The position numbers and the translations under genes are program-made. A DNA stretch of 33,496 bases from Streptomyces flaveolus (lineage in GTDB: Bacteria; Actinomycetota; Actinomycetes; Streptomycetales; Streptomycetaceae): contig NZ_JNWV01000060.1 in assembly GCF_000716535.1 (NCBI RefSeq), forward strand, positions 1 to 33,496, given 5' to 3'. Each line of letters starts with the position of its first letter. Position 1 is the first letter of the stretch. Shown here piece after piece: positions 1-8,381 of the stretch. The notes beneath the pieces were generated by a model that was given only the letters and a program-made list of their open reading frames with translations, searched no databases and was not told where the DNA came from.

Positions 1-38
1 CGCTGTCCGACTACCGCCTGTTCGCCTTCCCGGCCTGA
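1..38 (+). CDS. C-terminal end of a GNAT-like acetyltransferase (partial at window edge)
   Basis: The last 11 codons, read from base 3, are LSDYRLFAFPA followed by TGA. They resemble the end of the complete GNAT protein at 7353-8195, which closes with PVSDYRIVAP. This suggests the window begins at the 3' end of another acetyltransferase of the same subfamily. The gene body lies outside the window, so the match rests on about five shared residues and is tentative. Confidence 0.45.
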   Translation, partial: LSDYRLFAFPA

Positions 39-1040
39 ACTGCCGCGCGCCGCGTCCGCAGACGGCGTCGTCATGGACCGACGGGCGGTCCGAGAGGCAT
101 GACTCGGCGCCTCCTCACAGGACCGCTTCGCGGGCCTGCGGACGACGCGCGTCACCGGCGCGGCGGCGCTGCCGCCCACTGCCGGAAGACAGTGCAAGCG
201 CGTCGGTGTCACAGATCCACTCGGTGCGCGGTCAAAGTGGGAGAACGCTGTAAACCCAACGTTGGCATACGGTGTGAAGTCACCGAAACCTGTCGAGGAT
301 TCCAGTGAACTCCGTACGTCACTCCAAGCTGTGGACCGCTCGCAGGCGCCCCGATGCGCGCTGATCCAACTCGGCCAGGTCCCAGGTATCCCCGTCCCGG
401 GGACCGTCTTCCTGAGCCGTGTCACGCTACCGGCGTCTCCCGCACATGCAGGAGGCGCCCCCGGCGTCGCATGGCCGTCATCGCGGTCGTTTCGCGGGTG
501 CGGTGCTTTGTGCAGACCTCGCCCGCAGCCATGCCGCCAGATGACGCCAGCCCGAGGTGCCTGGCTGTCGCCCGGAGGCGCCGAAGCGTTCCGGGCGACA
601 GCCCTGAAGGTCCTTCGGCCGTGCATAGCCGCCGCCCCACCTGACCGGATGCATCCCGCTGCGAGGTCGGCCCTTCACGATCCGACGTCCGGGCCGGCAG
701 CTGGCTTCCGTGATCCCGCCGAGTGCCGACCCGCCGACTGCGACAGCACAGGCGGGACGCGCATTGCCCCCGCTCGGGCCCCGGTGGGCGCCCAGGGTCA
801 CCCGCACCGTCCCGGACGGGCGAGCCATCCGGCGCGAGTACCCCGTCTCCCACCAGGCCCGCACCCAGCCCTTCGGGCCGACCGCGACCGGGCCGACATC
901 GGCACGGACCCCTCCTTATGCTGGGCGCGCAGGTCGAGATGGTTTCGTAGCGGTAGGTGAAACAGGTGCCGCCGGGCCGCGGGCATTCCTCCAGATCAGT
1001 GTGGGCCCACGTGCCCGCATCGCTGCCCGACAGCCCATTG
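39..1040. other. About 1 kb with no supportable gene
   Basis: Several long frames are open on both strands, which is normal at this GC content. None has a ribosome binding site, a recognisable motif or a consistent third-position bias. The longest minus-strand frame (422-1063) is rich in Arg, Gly and Pro and matches nothing I recognise. It may be decayed coding DNA. Confidence 0.5.
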
Positions 1041-1044
1041 AGCA

Positions 1045-1068
1045 TATAGATTATAAGTGACATCTATC
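1045..1068 (+). promoter_or_regulatory. Operator-like imperfect inverted repeat upstream of the hydrolase
   Basis: TATAGATT, an 8-base spacer, then CATCTATC; the inner ATAGAT/ATCTAT bases are symmetric. It lies about 80 bases before the hydrolase start at 1149. The right arm and its downstream bases (TGACATCTATCACGTGGACG, 1058-1077) recur exactly at 7154-7173 in front of the GNAT gene, where the repeat is perfect with the same 8-base spacer. The local AT richness is unusual for this window. Inferred to bind a dimeric regulator shared by both promoters. Confidence 0.6.
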
Positions 1069-1148
1069 ACGTGGACGCTGTGCGGTGACGGCCGACATGA
1101 TGGGCCCGCACATCATGCCCAACGCATCACCTGCCCTACGAGGTTCGA

Positions 1149-1844
1149 ATGACCCTGCCGTCGCTGTTGCTGGTGCCCGGAGCGTGGCACAAGCCCGAGC
1201 ATCTGCAACTCCTCATCGACGACCTGCCCGGCATCGACGTCCACACCGTCGCCCTCACCTCGTGTGGTGACGATCCCAAGACGCTGGGCGACATGTACTC
1301 CGACGCGGCCGCCATCAGAGCCGCGGTCGAGGCGATCGGCGGGCCCGTGGTCGTCGTCGCGCACTCATACGGAGGCGTCCCCACCACCCAGGCACTCGCC
1401 GATGCGCCCAACGTCAAGAGCATCGTCTACCTCGCCGCGTTCCAGCTCGACGCGGGGGACTCCCTGCTGTCGAGTGCGGGTGGCGCCCCGCCGCTTTGGT
1501 GGGAGTTCCACCGGCAGGAAAACGTCGGCGACTTCCTGACCGTCGCGAACCCGGTCGACCTGTTCTACGGCGACGTGGACAAAAGTGTTGCCGAGAAGGC
1601 GGCGGCAGCCCTGGGCTACCAGTCCTACGCCGCCACCACCCAGAAGCTGACAGCGGTCGCCTGGCAGACGATTCCGAGCACCTACATCATCTGCGAAGCA
1701 GACGGCGCCATCCCGCCCTTCGTCCAGGAGCTCTTCGCGAAGCGCGCCGACAGGACGCTGCGACTGAACAGTTCGCACTCGCCCTTCCTGTCGCAGCCCT
1801 CCGCACTCGCACAGCTCATCAGGCACGAACTCAGCCTGCATTGA
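1149..1844 (+). CDS. Alpha/beta hydrolase, EstC-like esterase
   Basis: A 231-residue cytoplasmic alpha/beta-hydrolase of the short EstC/salicylate-esterase-like group. The nucleophile elbow AHSYGG places the catalytic Ser at residue 73. The likely acid is Asp185 (EADGAIP) and the base His210 (SSHSPF). The N-terminal LLVPGAWH holds the oxyanion-hole region of the family. Length is typical. The ATG follows ACGAGGTTCGA, a weak ribosome site. A palindromic operator lies at 1045-1068, so expression is probably controlled together with the GNAT gene at 7353. Substrate cannot be told from sequence; an ester or small aromatic or lactone compound is the family norm. Confidence 0.9.
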   Translation: MTLPSLLLVPGAWHKPEHLQLLIDDLPGIDVHTVALTSCGDDPKTLGDMYSDAAAIRAAVEAIGGPVVVVAHSYGGVPTTQALADAPNVKSIVYLAAFQLDAGDSLLSSAGGAPPLWWEFHRQENVGDFLTVANPVDLFYGDVDKSVAEKAAAALGYQSYAATTQKLTAVAWQTIPSTYIICEADGAIPPFVQELFAKRADRTLRLNSSHSPFLSQPSALAQLIRHELSLH

Positions 1845-1982
1845 ACCGGCCGGCACCGCCTGCGGCCAAAGAGCCCGGCCGCCCCAACCGCCCTTCCGTC
1901 GCGTCTGCTGCTGCCGGCGGGCCCTCAACCGCTTCCGGCTCCGCGCATTTCCGACCGTCGGGTAAGCGGGAGACGTACTCTC

Positions 1983-2260
1983 GTGACCTGGTTCATTACG
2001 GACAAGCCAGAAGTGTTTCGCTTCGAGGCGGGGGAACTTCACGCCCCACGTCCCGACCTGCACACCATGCTGCTGTCCGGACTCGGCACGATCGAGCAGC
2101 TGCGGGCCGGGGGTAACCCCCGCCCACGGTGCTGGGCTGGTGGCGGGAGCCGGATGAGACGGCGACGACAGCCGCGTTCGTGTGGATGCCACCGCGCCGC
2201 AGTGGAATGCTCGTACGACTCCGGATCACCAACCGATTCCGCCGCTCCAACGGCACCAGC
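1983..2260 (+). pseudogene. Decayed N-terminal part of a GNAT acetyltransferase
   Basis: The frame from 1983 reads MTWFITDKPEVFRFEAGE and continues to about 2110 through RPDLHTMLLSGL. It clearly parallels the intact protein at 7353 (MAWSVTDSPEVFRSAAES, then RPDLHTMLLSGL). Similarity then moves to another frame (PPTVLGWWREPDE, then AAFVWMPP, 2120-2200), matching PPTCLGWWRDADG and AFVWTPP of the intact copy. At least one frame break lies near 2110-2125. The acetyl-CoA-binding half is absent, so this is a fragment. DNA identity is high around RPDLHTMLL. Confidence 0.75.
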
Positions 2261-2443
2261 TCGGACGTCACTGGTCGGCGCTCTTCCGGAGGGCACCACC
2301 GTCAGCGGCCCAGCAGTTCCGCGCATGATCGCGGACAGCTTGTGGAGCAGGCCCCCACCTCAGGCGCGCTCTTCGCCTCACGATCGCTTTTCTCCCCGTC
2401 CGGCATCCTGTCGGCGTCACAGCACCTCGAAAGTGGAGTTCAC

Positions 2444-3235
2444 ATGGATCCCAAGTCCCTCGCTTCCCAGGCGGATGCGGCCGCGTACGCTTTCGGGTCG
2501 GCGATGGAGAGGCTGGTGAGCGTCGTGCCCGGCGCCACCGGGCGTAGCGGCTCCCACGGCACTCTCCTCGCCCTCACTCGCTCGCAGATACCCGCTCTGA
2601 ACGTCGTGATGAGCACGGTGAAGGAACCCGACGCGGGGGAGATCGCAGACTTGGCCGCCGTGGCCGCCGCGGAGGCGGGCCGCAGCGGATTCCCCTGGAG
2701 TATCCGCCTGCGCGGCGGCCCGGACGAGGCGATGACGCGCAAGGCCAGTGAGTACGGACTGACTGGCAGGTCCGAGCAGCCCTTCATGGTGCTGCCGCTG
2801 AAGGACGCGTCCGCGCTCCCGCCGGAGACCGGACAGGTGCGGGTGCGCGCCCTGAGCGGTGACGAGTACAACGACTTCGCCGAGGTGCTGGCCGCGGGGT
2901 TCGGCGCGCCTGCGGTGATCATCTCCAGCCTGTACACGCCGGCTGTTCTGGACGCGCAGGGGATCACCGCCTACGTGGCCGAGGCTGACGGGGTCGCCGT
3001 AGCCGCGGGTCTGGGGGTCGTGGTAGGAGGCCACCTCGGCGTCATCAACGTCGCCACGACGCCGCAACACCGTAGAAAGGGGCACGCCCGAGTCATGGTC
3101 GAAAGGATTCTGCAGGACGGCAGGGCCTCTGGCGCGCACACGGCCTACCTCCACGCGACCGATGAGGCAGTCGGTCTTTTCGAGAGCCTCGGCTTCCGCA
3201 CCGCGGAAACGTGGACATCGTTGATCGGGACCTGA
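2444..3235 (+). CDS. GNAT family N-acetyltransferase
   Basis: A 263-residue protein whose last third is a GNAT fold. INVATTPQHRRKGHARVMVERIL holds the acetyl-CoA pyrophosphate loop (Q-x-x-R-x-G-H/A form, about residue 210), and the final FESLGFRTAETWT matches the family end. The N-terminal half is less conserved and probably a degenerate second GNAT half. ATG 2444 is chosen because GTGGAG lies 6-11 bases upstream and the frame further upstream is the neighbouring acetyltransferase remnant. A perfect 10-bp stem (3269-3294) follows the stop. Acceptor substrate unknown. Confidence 0.85.
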   Translation: MDPKSLASQADAAAYAFGSAMERLVSVVPGATGRSGSHGTLLALTRSQIPALNVVMSTVKEPDAGEIADLAAVAAAEAGRSGFPWSIRLRGGPDEAMTRKASEYGLTGRSEQPFMVLPLKDASALPPETGQVRVRALSGDEYNDFAEVLAAGFGAPAVIISSLYTPAVLDAQGITAYVAEADGVAVAAGLGVVVGGHLGVINVATTPQHRRKGHARVMVERILQDGRASGAHTAYLHATDEAVGLFESLGFRTAETWTSLIGT

Positions 3236-3268
3236 TCGCCGCCTCTTCGGTGTCGTGAGACGCGGCGG

Positions 3269-3294
3269 CGTGGGCGTCACCGACGACGCCCACG
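3269..3294 (+). terminator. Hairpin terminator after the GNAT gene
   Basis: CGTGGGCGTC, a 6-base loop ACCGAC, then GACGCCCACG: a perfect 10-bp GC-rich stem starting 34 bases after the stop at 3235. No T-run follows, which is common in Streptomyces. Confidence 0.65.
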
Positions 3295-3380
3295 GTGCCG
3301 GATGCCGAACCGACGAGGTATCCGCAAGCGGCCGACCGCATGTCTCGTTCCCCCTGTGAGCAAGGGCCTTACTGGCTCTA

Positions 3381-3400
3381 ACTGATCATTTCAGAATGAG
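3381..3400 (+). repeat. Left terminal inverted repeat of the IS5-type element
   Basis: ACTGATCATTTCAGAATGAG; the exact reverse complement is at 3969-3988. Similarity between the ends continues inward with a few mismatches. Confidence 0.85.
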
Positions 3401-3450
3401 TTTGGCTCTGAGGCTAGGCAGTTGGGCTGGCAGGCGGCAGAGTCCTGCGG

Positions 3451-3980
3451 GTGTCGGATGATCTTGTGCCGGAGAACGCCGCGGTCGACGGCTCGCACAT
3501 CCGGGCCCTCAAAGGGGGGCTCACATCGGACCTTCGCCGGTCGACCGCGGCCCGCCGGGGCAGCAAGCACCACCTGATCACAGACCGGCACGAAACGCCC
3601 CTTGCGGTGTCGGTGAGCAGCGGAAACCGTCACGACGTCACCCAGCTCATGCCCCTGCTGGACGCGATCGCCCGCATCCGCGGCCTGGTGGGCAGGCCAC
3701 GTCACCGACCACGGCGGCCGCTCGCCGACCGCGGCACGACTACGACAAGTACCGGCGGCTCCTTTGCGCTCGCGGCATCATGCCGAAGACCGCCCGCAAG
3801 GGCATCGCCCACGGATCCGGCCGGGCAAGACCAGGTGGGTCGTCGAGCGAACCTTCGCCTGGCTCCACAGTTCAAACGCCTGCGGATCCGCTACGAGATA
3901 CGAGCCGACCTCCACCTCGGACTACTCCAACTCGCCGGCGGCATCATCTGCTTGAGACGACTCCGAACCTCATTCTGAAA
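3451..3980 (+). pseudogene. IS5-family transposase remnant
   Basis: The reading frame starts inside the DDE domain: AVDGSHIRALKGG carries the first catalytic Asp, followed by KHHLITDRHETPLAVSVSSGNRHD and LMPLLDAI, all typical of actinobacterial IS5 transposases. After about 3690 the similarity moves between frames: GIMPKTARKGIAHGSG and RWVVERTFAWLH lie in one frame, while the final RLRIRYEIRADLH and LLQLAGGIICLRRL return to the first. The N-terminal DNA-binding region is deleted. At least two frame breaks make the gene dead. Confidence 0.8.
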
Positions 3981-4205
3981 TGATCAGTAAGGACAGCCCC
4001 GACTGCCGCAGGCCCTCCAACTTGCCACGACCGGCAGAGGACGTACAGACAGTGGGCAGGTCTCCGTACCGCTGCCTCGGAAGCCGCCTGAGTTGACGAG
4101 GGCCTGCCTGATCACCGTGACCTCAGCGGGCATGCAGCGGCGGATTCGTTTGCCGGCGGCGCCTGGAAAAGCATGGCAGGCAAGATCCCCGACAGCGTCA
4201 GGCAC

Positions 4206-4640
4206 TCAGTGCCCACCATCACGGCGGACCCGCTTTCGACGGCCGGGTGACACCGCCTGCCGTGTTCTGAGACACCACCGATGCCACGCCCGGGAGTGTG
4301 CCGGTGGACGACCTTCTCGGGGTCCATCTCCGCTGCGGCCACGGCCAGGTCCAGGAGCGCGCAGCCGGGAGGGGCAGACGTTGCGAAGGATCAGGCGTAG
4401 CCACGCACCCGCGGACCCCGGTTGCCGCACGTCGGCGATGTGCCGGAAGGCGATGAGCGGCGCCTCCTGTACGGCGTCCTCCGTGTCGGGCCGGTTGCCC
4501 AGCATGCTCAGCGCCACGGCGTGCATACCGGCCCGGTGTCGTTCGACAGCGCGCCGACCGCGGCGACGTCACCGTCGCGCGCGATACGCAGGAGCTGGGC
4601 GTCGGTCCGGTCGCTGGTCAGGGCGGCTTTCGAAGGCAAA
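4206..4640 (-). pseudogene. Decayed ECF-type RNA polymerase sigma factor
   Basis: On the minus strand, TSDRTDAQLLRIARDGDVAA (frame 1, about 4560-4640) followed by MHAVALSMLGNRPDTEDAVQEA and FRHIADVRQPGSAGAWLRLI (frame 2, 4526 downward) form a clear sigma region 2. DPEKVVHRHTP (frame 3, near 4320) fits the linker to region 4 in this group. The recognisable region 4 helix-turn-helix is missing and at least two frame changes are needed. It lies next to the broken TetR gene on the same strand. Sequence from 3990 to 4205 is probably more of the same decayed gene, but nothing there is diagnostic. Confidence 0.7.
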
Positions 4641-4739
4641 GAGATCTGGGGTGAATACCTTGTTTCGTCCTGCTGGGGACGGAGCCGGTCCCGGATCGGC
4701 CGCGGCGTGCGTGAGCGCTGTCCGGTCCCCTATGCGGCA

Positions 4740-5347
4740 TCAGGTGGGTTTCCCGCCACCGCCTGGCCTTCGGCCGTCATCGGCCCGATGGCCTTCGACG
4801 GCCTGTGTCGCGGCTTGTACAGCCGCGTGGAGGATCTGCTCCGACAAGACAGTTCCCGTTGTGGCGCGAGCGAGCAGTATGCCGCCCATGCGGGTGGCCA
4901 GGGCCGCCAGACCGGCATCCCCGGGTGCGATCCATGCCGCCATCTCCTGGATGCCGTCGGCGTAGGTCTTCCGGTGCTCGGGCTGACGCGCCGTGTCGCC
5001 GACGAAGCCGGCCGCAGGGCAGCCGCTGCCAGGGTTGTCGCGATGCTCGACGGATAGGTAGGTAGGACTCGACCAGCGACCTCCACGCCGCTTCGTGCCT
5101 GCCGGCGTCCTGGTCCAAGGACACCAGGTATCGGATGCTGTCGGTAAGGCCTTTTGGCCATCGCCTCGTCGACGAGCGCGGATTTCGAGGCGAACTGCTT
5201 GTAGAAGCCGCCCTGGGTGAGACCGATCGACTGCATCACGTCGATGATGCCGACCTCGGCGACACCCTTCTCACGTATCAGGCGGGAGGCGGCATCCACC
5301 CCCCGCTCCCGGTTAGCCTTCGCTTCTGCTTGTGAGACGCGGCCCAT
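4740..5347 (-). pseudogene. TetR-family regulator inactivated by two small insertions
   Basis: The start (ATG at 5347) reads MGRVSQAEAKANRERGVDAA and then a TetR helix-turn-helix (VAEVGIIDVMQSIGLTQGGFYKQF) ending ALVDEAMAK. The rest is spread over two other frames. Removing one A from the AAAA run (minus-strand sense, near 5152-5156) gives GLTDSIRYLVSLDQDAGR. Removing one CTAC unit from a tandem copy (near 5053-5065) gives SYLSVEHRDNPGSGCPAAGF and then EMAAWIAPGDAGLAAL through to a stop at 4740. The repaired protein of about 200 residues has the usual TetR length. The damage is small, so inactivation is recent, or the sequence is wrong at those points. Confidence 0.8.
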
Positions 5348-5437
5348 CCCTCACCCTGCCTGGCCTCGGCAGTCACCTGACATGTCGCCATCCGCGATGA
5401 CGGCACCGGTACCCCGCCCGGAGGCCGAACGATCGTA

Positions 5438-5454
5438 CCCGGTTCCGAACCGGG
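5438..5454. promoter_or_regulatory. Near-perfect palindrome upstream of the tetR remnant
   Basis: CCCGGTTC-c-GAACCGGG, an 8+1+8 inverted repeat, about 90 bases upstream of the TetR start and 150 bases after the LLM stop. It could be the TetR autoregulatory operator or part of a terminator for the LLM gene. No T-run follows. Confidence 0.45.
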
Positions 5455-5601
5455 GGACTTCTCCCGACCAGTTCCGTCAGCCATCATGGCCAGCCTGCCA
5501 CGGCAGGAGCGCGTGGGGCGTTTCCGGGGCGATCCACCCCGTATCGCCGGGTTCCGGAGTCCGGGCCGCGGGCGCTCCGTCAGTGACACCCCTGCACGCC
5601 G

Positions 5602-6519
5602 TCAACCCGCGCGCACCCCCTCGATGAACCGGCCGGCCATATCGGTGCGCTCCTCCAGGGTGAGGGGGCTCTGCCCGAGGTCGATGAACAGTTCGTGCAC
5701 ACCCGCTTCGGCCGCCGCCCGGGCGTAGTCGATGTACTGCTCCAGCGTTCCGGCGTCCGGAATCCGCTCCGGCTCGGCTTTCTCTGCGGTCAACGCGGGG
5801 TTGACCCGCAGTGCCATGCGCAGGGTGGAGGGGTCCCGTCCCGCATCCTCCGCCTCATGAAGAATGGTCGCCCACAGTCCCGTGAGATATAGCAGCGGCA
5901 TGGCCACGGGCAACCAGCCGGCGGCGCGCCGGGCGACCCTGCGCAGGCCTGCCGCCGTGAAAGCCGCGAGCAGGACGGGCGGGCCGGGACGCTGGTGGGG
6001 CTTCAACCCGACGACGGTCTCCGGGATGGTGAACAGCGGCCCCTGGTGGGCGTAGATGTCGTGGGTCCAGTACCCGTGGAGGATGTCGAGCGTCTCGTCG
6101 AGCCGCCCGCCCCTGCCTTGCCAGGGCACGTCCACCGCCGCGTACTCGTCAGGCATCCAGCCCAGACCAAGACCGACGTCCAGACGCCCGCCGGTGAGCA
6201 CGTCGAGCGTGGTCAGGGAGCGGGCCAGCATCAGGGGCGGCTGCCACAGGGCATTCAGCGTGCTGGTCCCCAGGCGGACCCGTTCGGTGTGCGCGGCGGC
6301 GAGCGTCATGGACAGCAAAGGGTCGAGGTGCCTCTCGTAGGCCCTGGGCATCACGCCGTCACCGACCGGATACGGCGCGCTGGGGGAGGTGGGGGCGAGA
6401 ACGCGGTCTCCCGTCCAGAGGGAGTCGTACCCCAGTTCCTCGGCGGAGCGGCTGACGCCGACGACGCCCTCTGCGGTCGCGTCCGGACCGAAGGTCGGCA
6501 GGGCCAGGCCTATGCGCAT
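5602..6519 (-). CDS. LLM class flavin-dependent oxidoreductase (F420-type subfamily)
   Basis: A 305-residue luciferase-like monooxygenase domain protein. It opens MRIGLALPTFGPDAT, has SAEELGYDSLWTGDRV, then LGTSTLNALWQPPLMLARSL and DVGLGLGWMPDEYAAVDVPW, the normal order of the TIM-barrel flavin-binding family often linked to coenzyme F420. ATG 6519 is preceded by GAGAGAAT, and the family start fits there; an in-frame start 19 codons upstream has no family support. It lies downstream of the DUF1330 gene on the same strand (150-base gap) and upstream of the broken tetR gene, so the three may once have formed one regulated unit. Substrate unknown. Confidence 0.88.
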   Translation of the reverse strand: MRIGLALPTFGPDATAEGVVGVSRSAEELGYDSLWTGDRVLAPTSPSAPYPVGDGVMPRAYERHLDPLLSMTLAAAHTERVRLGTSTLNALWQPPLMLARSLTTLDVLTGGRLDVGLGLGWMPDEYAAVDVPWQGRGGRLDETLDILHGYWTHDIYAHQGPLFTIPETVVGLKPHQRPGPPVLLAAFTAAGLRRVARRAAGWLPVAMPLLYLTGLWATILHEAEDAGRDPSTLRMALRVNPALTAEKAEPERIPDAGTLEQYIDYARAAAEAGVHELFIDLGQSPLTLEERTDMAGRFIEGVRAG

Positions 6520-6669
6520 GGGATTCTCTCTCGTCCAGTGGCGTGGATGGCCGGCGGCCAGCGGCGGCCCCCGCACCGCGCTGGGCCTCTCGGGTCCCCG
6601 ACGCGGGTGCTACCGCGATGGCAGTCGCCGGTGTCGGCTGTGGCGTGCGAGGCCTGCGCCTCCCGGCGC

Positions 6670-7035
6670 TCAGCCCTGGGAAGCGGATGCCGCCTGGATG
6701 GCCGCCCTGACCTGCTGTGCGAATCCTCGGACGGTGTAACCCTCAGGAAGGCTGTCGATCAGCACGATGTCGGAGATCGCGTTATTGAGGCGGAGGGGCA
6801 GGATCGCCTGGTACTCCGCCGAGTTGTACCAGGCGTCGACGGCAGCGCGGTCGGGGAACTCCATGAGGACGACCAGGCCTGGCCACGCTCCCTCCACAAC
6901 GCTGACCTCGCCGTTGGCGAGCCACTTGCCGCCGTAGGGTTTCACGGTGGCCTCAACTTGTTCGAGGTAGGACAGTCCAGCTTCGTTCGGGACGTCACCG
7001 GGGATGCGGAGGTGGTTGATCAGGTACGTGCTCAT
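6670..7035 (-). CDS. DUF1330 domain protein
   Basis: A 121-residue protein of the dimeric alpha+beta barrel DUF1330 family: YLINHLRIPGDVP, then YLEQVEATVKPYGGKWLANG, VVEGAWPGLVVLMEFPDRAA and WYNSAEYQAILPLR. These proteins are small, cytoplasmic and of unknown function, often beside oxidoreductases, as here. ATG 7035 is chosen over an upstream in-frame ATG (7056) because AAGGA lies 6-10 bases before it. Its promoter region (7036-7352) is shared with the divergent GNAT gene and carries two palindromes. Confidence 0.85.
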   Translation of the reverse strand: MSTYLINHLRIPGDVPNEAGLSYLEQVEATVKPYGGKWLANGEVSVVEGAWPGLVVLMEFPDRAAVDAWYNSAEYQAILPLRLNNAISDIVLIDSLPEGYTVRGFAQQVRAAIQAASASQG

Positions 7036-7089
7036 GTCGGTCCTTCCGGGTTGCACTGCTGGCTCATGGGCTTCGTTCGAATCCTTTTA

Positions 7090-7105
7090 GATTACGAGCA
7101 TAATC
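7090..7105. promoter_or_regulatory. Inverted repeat upstream of the DUF1330 gene
   Basis: GATTA-cgagca-TAATC, an AT-rich perfect 5-bp repeat with a 6-base spacer in the divergent promoter region, about 55 bases from the DUF1330 start. It shares TAGATTA with the hydrolase promoter site (1047-1053 and 7088-7094). It may overlap the minus-strand promoter. Confidence 0.4.
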
Positions 7106-7140
7106 GTAGGCTCGGCATGTCGGCGCCGCCACCGGAGCCA

Positions 7141-7164
7141 GATAGATGCTCTATGACATCTATC
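7141..7164 (+). promoter_or_regulatory. Perfect operator-like inverted repeat between DUF1330 and GNAT genes
   Basis: GATAGATG, an 8-base spacer, then CATCTATC: a perfect 8-bp inverted repeat. A 20-base stretch that includes the right arm (7154-7173) is identical at 1058-1077 upstream of the hydrolase. The geometry of 8-8-8 suits a dimeric regulator such as a TetR, MarR or HxlR type. The broken TetR at 4740-5347 is one candidate regulator. Confidence 0.65.
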
Positions 7165-7352
7165 ACGTGGACGTCCGGCGGCAGGAGCTGGACGATGGGC
7201 GCGTAAGCCGCCCGCACCGTTCCTGCGCCACCGGATCCCGGACGCGGCCGCACGAACGCATGTGTTGCGGCATCGCGGAACCGCGACGGAGTTCTCCGGC
7301 GCCGTGCCGTCCGCCGCCCCTCCCTCTCACCGGCAAGAGGAGACTTGAATCG

Positions 7353-8195
7353 ATGGCATGGTCTGTTACCGACAGTCCCGAGGTGTTCCGGTCCGCGGCG
7401 GAATCCTTCGTTTCCGCGCGTCCCGACCTGCACACCATGCTGCTCTCCGGGCTCGACTCGATCGAGCGTCTGCAGTCCAGGGGTACGACGCCGCCCACGT
7501 GCCTGGGATGGTGGCGTGACGCGGACGGGGCCCCGACGACGGGCGCGTTCGTATGGACTCCCCCCCATCTGCTGACCGCGAGTAGCCTTTCCCGGGCCGC
7601 GGCGACGGGCCTGACCCGGTTGCTGTCCACCGACGCCCACCCGTGCACCGGGCTGCTGGCCGACGAAGCGTCGGTCCGCGCCTTCTCCGAGGCCTGGGAA
7701 GCAACGACGGGCACGGCCCCGAGCGACGGACCGCGTCTTCGCCTCCACCGCCTTGAACAGCTCGTGCCGCCTGGCGTCGCCCCGCCGGGTGCACCGCGGG
7801 TGGCGACCTGGGACGACCGGCCTCTTCTCCACGACTGGTGCACCCGCTTCGTGGCGGAAGCCGGCCCGCTCGGAGCCGATCTCGACAGGTTCGTCGACGA
7901 GCGGATCACTCAGGGCGGCTGGCGGTTGTGGATGGTCGCGGGCGAACCGGTGGCCATCGCAGCGATGACCACCCTCGTGGCCGCCACCGCCCGCGTCACC
8001 CCGGTGTATGTGTCGCCCCACCACCGCGGACGAGGCTACGGTGCCGCCGTCACCGCAGCCGTTTCCCAGGCCGCGCGGGATGCTGGCGCGGAGCACGTCC
8101 TGCTCTTCACCGACCTTTCAAACCCGACCAGCAACCGCCTGTACCAGCGCATCGGCTACCGGCCTGTCTCGGACTACCGCATCGTGGCGCCCTGA
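7353..8195 (+). CDS. GNAT family N-acetyltransferase
   Basis: A 280-residue protein with a C-terminal GNAT domain. TPVYVSPHHRGRGYGAAVTA contains the acetyl-CoA loop R-G-R-G-Y-G (about residue 226), and SNRLYQRIGYRPVSDYRI is the standard family ending. The N-terminal 140 residues (PEVFRSAAESF, RPDLHTMLLSGL, CLGWWRDADG, AFVWTPP) are a variable half found in this acetyltransferase subgroup. The ATG follows AAGAGGAGA at 7335-7343. The 5' leader contains the operator at 7141-7164. A fragment of a paralogue lies at 1983-2260 and perhaps the end of a third at 1-38. Substrate unknown. Confidence 0.9.
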   Translation: MAWSVTDSPEVFRSAAESFVSARPDLHTMLLSGLDSIERLQSRGTTPPTCLGWWRDADGAPTTGAFVWTPPHLLTASSLSRAAATGLTRLLSTDAHPCTGLLADEASVRAFSEAWEATTGTAPSDGPRLRLHRLEQLVPPGVAPPGAPRVATWDDRPLLHDWCTRFVAEAGPLGADLDRFVDERITQGGWRLWMVAGEPVAIAAMTTLVAATARVTPVYVSPHHRGRGYGAAVTAAVSQAARDAGAEHVLLFTDLSNPTSNRLYQRIGYRPVSDYRIVAP

Positions 8196-8381
8196 CGGCT
8201 CCTGACGAAGACCTGGCACGCGAGGCCGCGCCGCAGCCGCCCCGCAGGCCCGGCGGCAGACGACACGGGTCAGGCACGGGCCTCGCATCTCCGGGAAAGG
8301 CAGTGCGCCTCCTGAGTCACACGGGAAACATCTGAGACACCATCAGGACCTGTCAAGGGTGTCCCGCGGACATCTCGTCAC

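Larger units (their letters stand above)
3381..3988 (+). mobile_element. Internally deleted IS5-family element with intact ends
   Basis: About 0.6 kb bounded by perfect 20-bp inverted repeats (3381-3400 and 3969-3988) and flanked by TAA at 3379-3381 and 3988-3990, consistent with the short TA/TNA target duplication of this family. Full elements usually run 0.8-0.95 kb. Here the 5' part of the transposase is missing and the rest is frameshifted. It cannot move by itself, but its ends look usable in trans. Confidence 0.8.

Noticed and set aside
422..1063. 213-codon minus-strand frame before the hydrolase
   Set aside because: Low-complexity composition, no ribosome site, and no motif; could be decayed coding DNA but cannot be supported as a gene.
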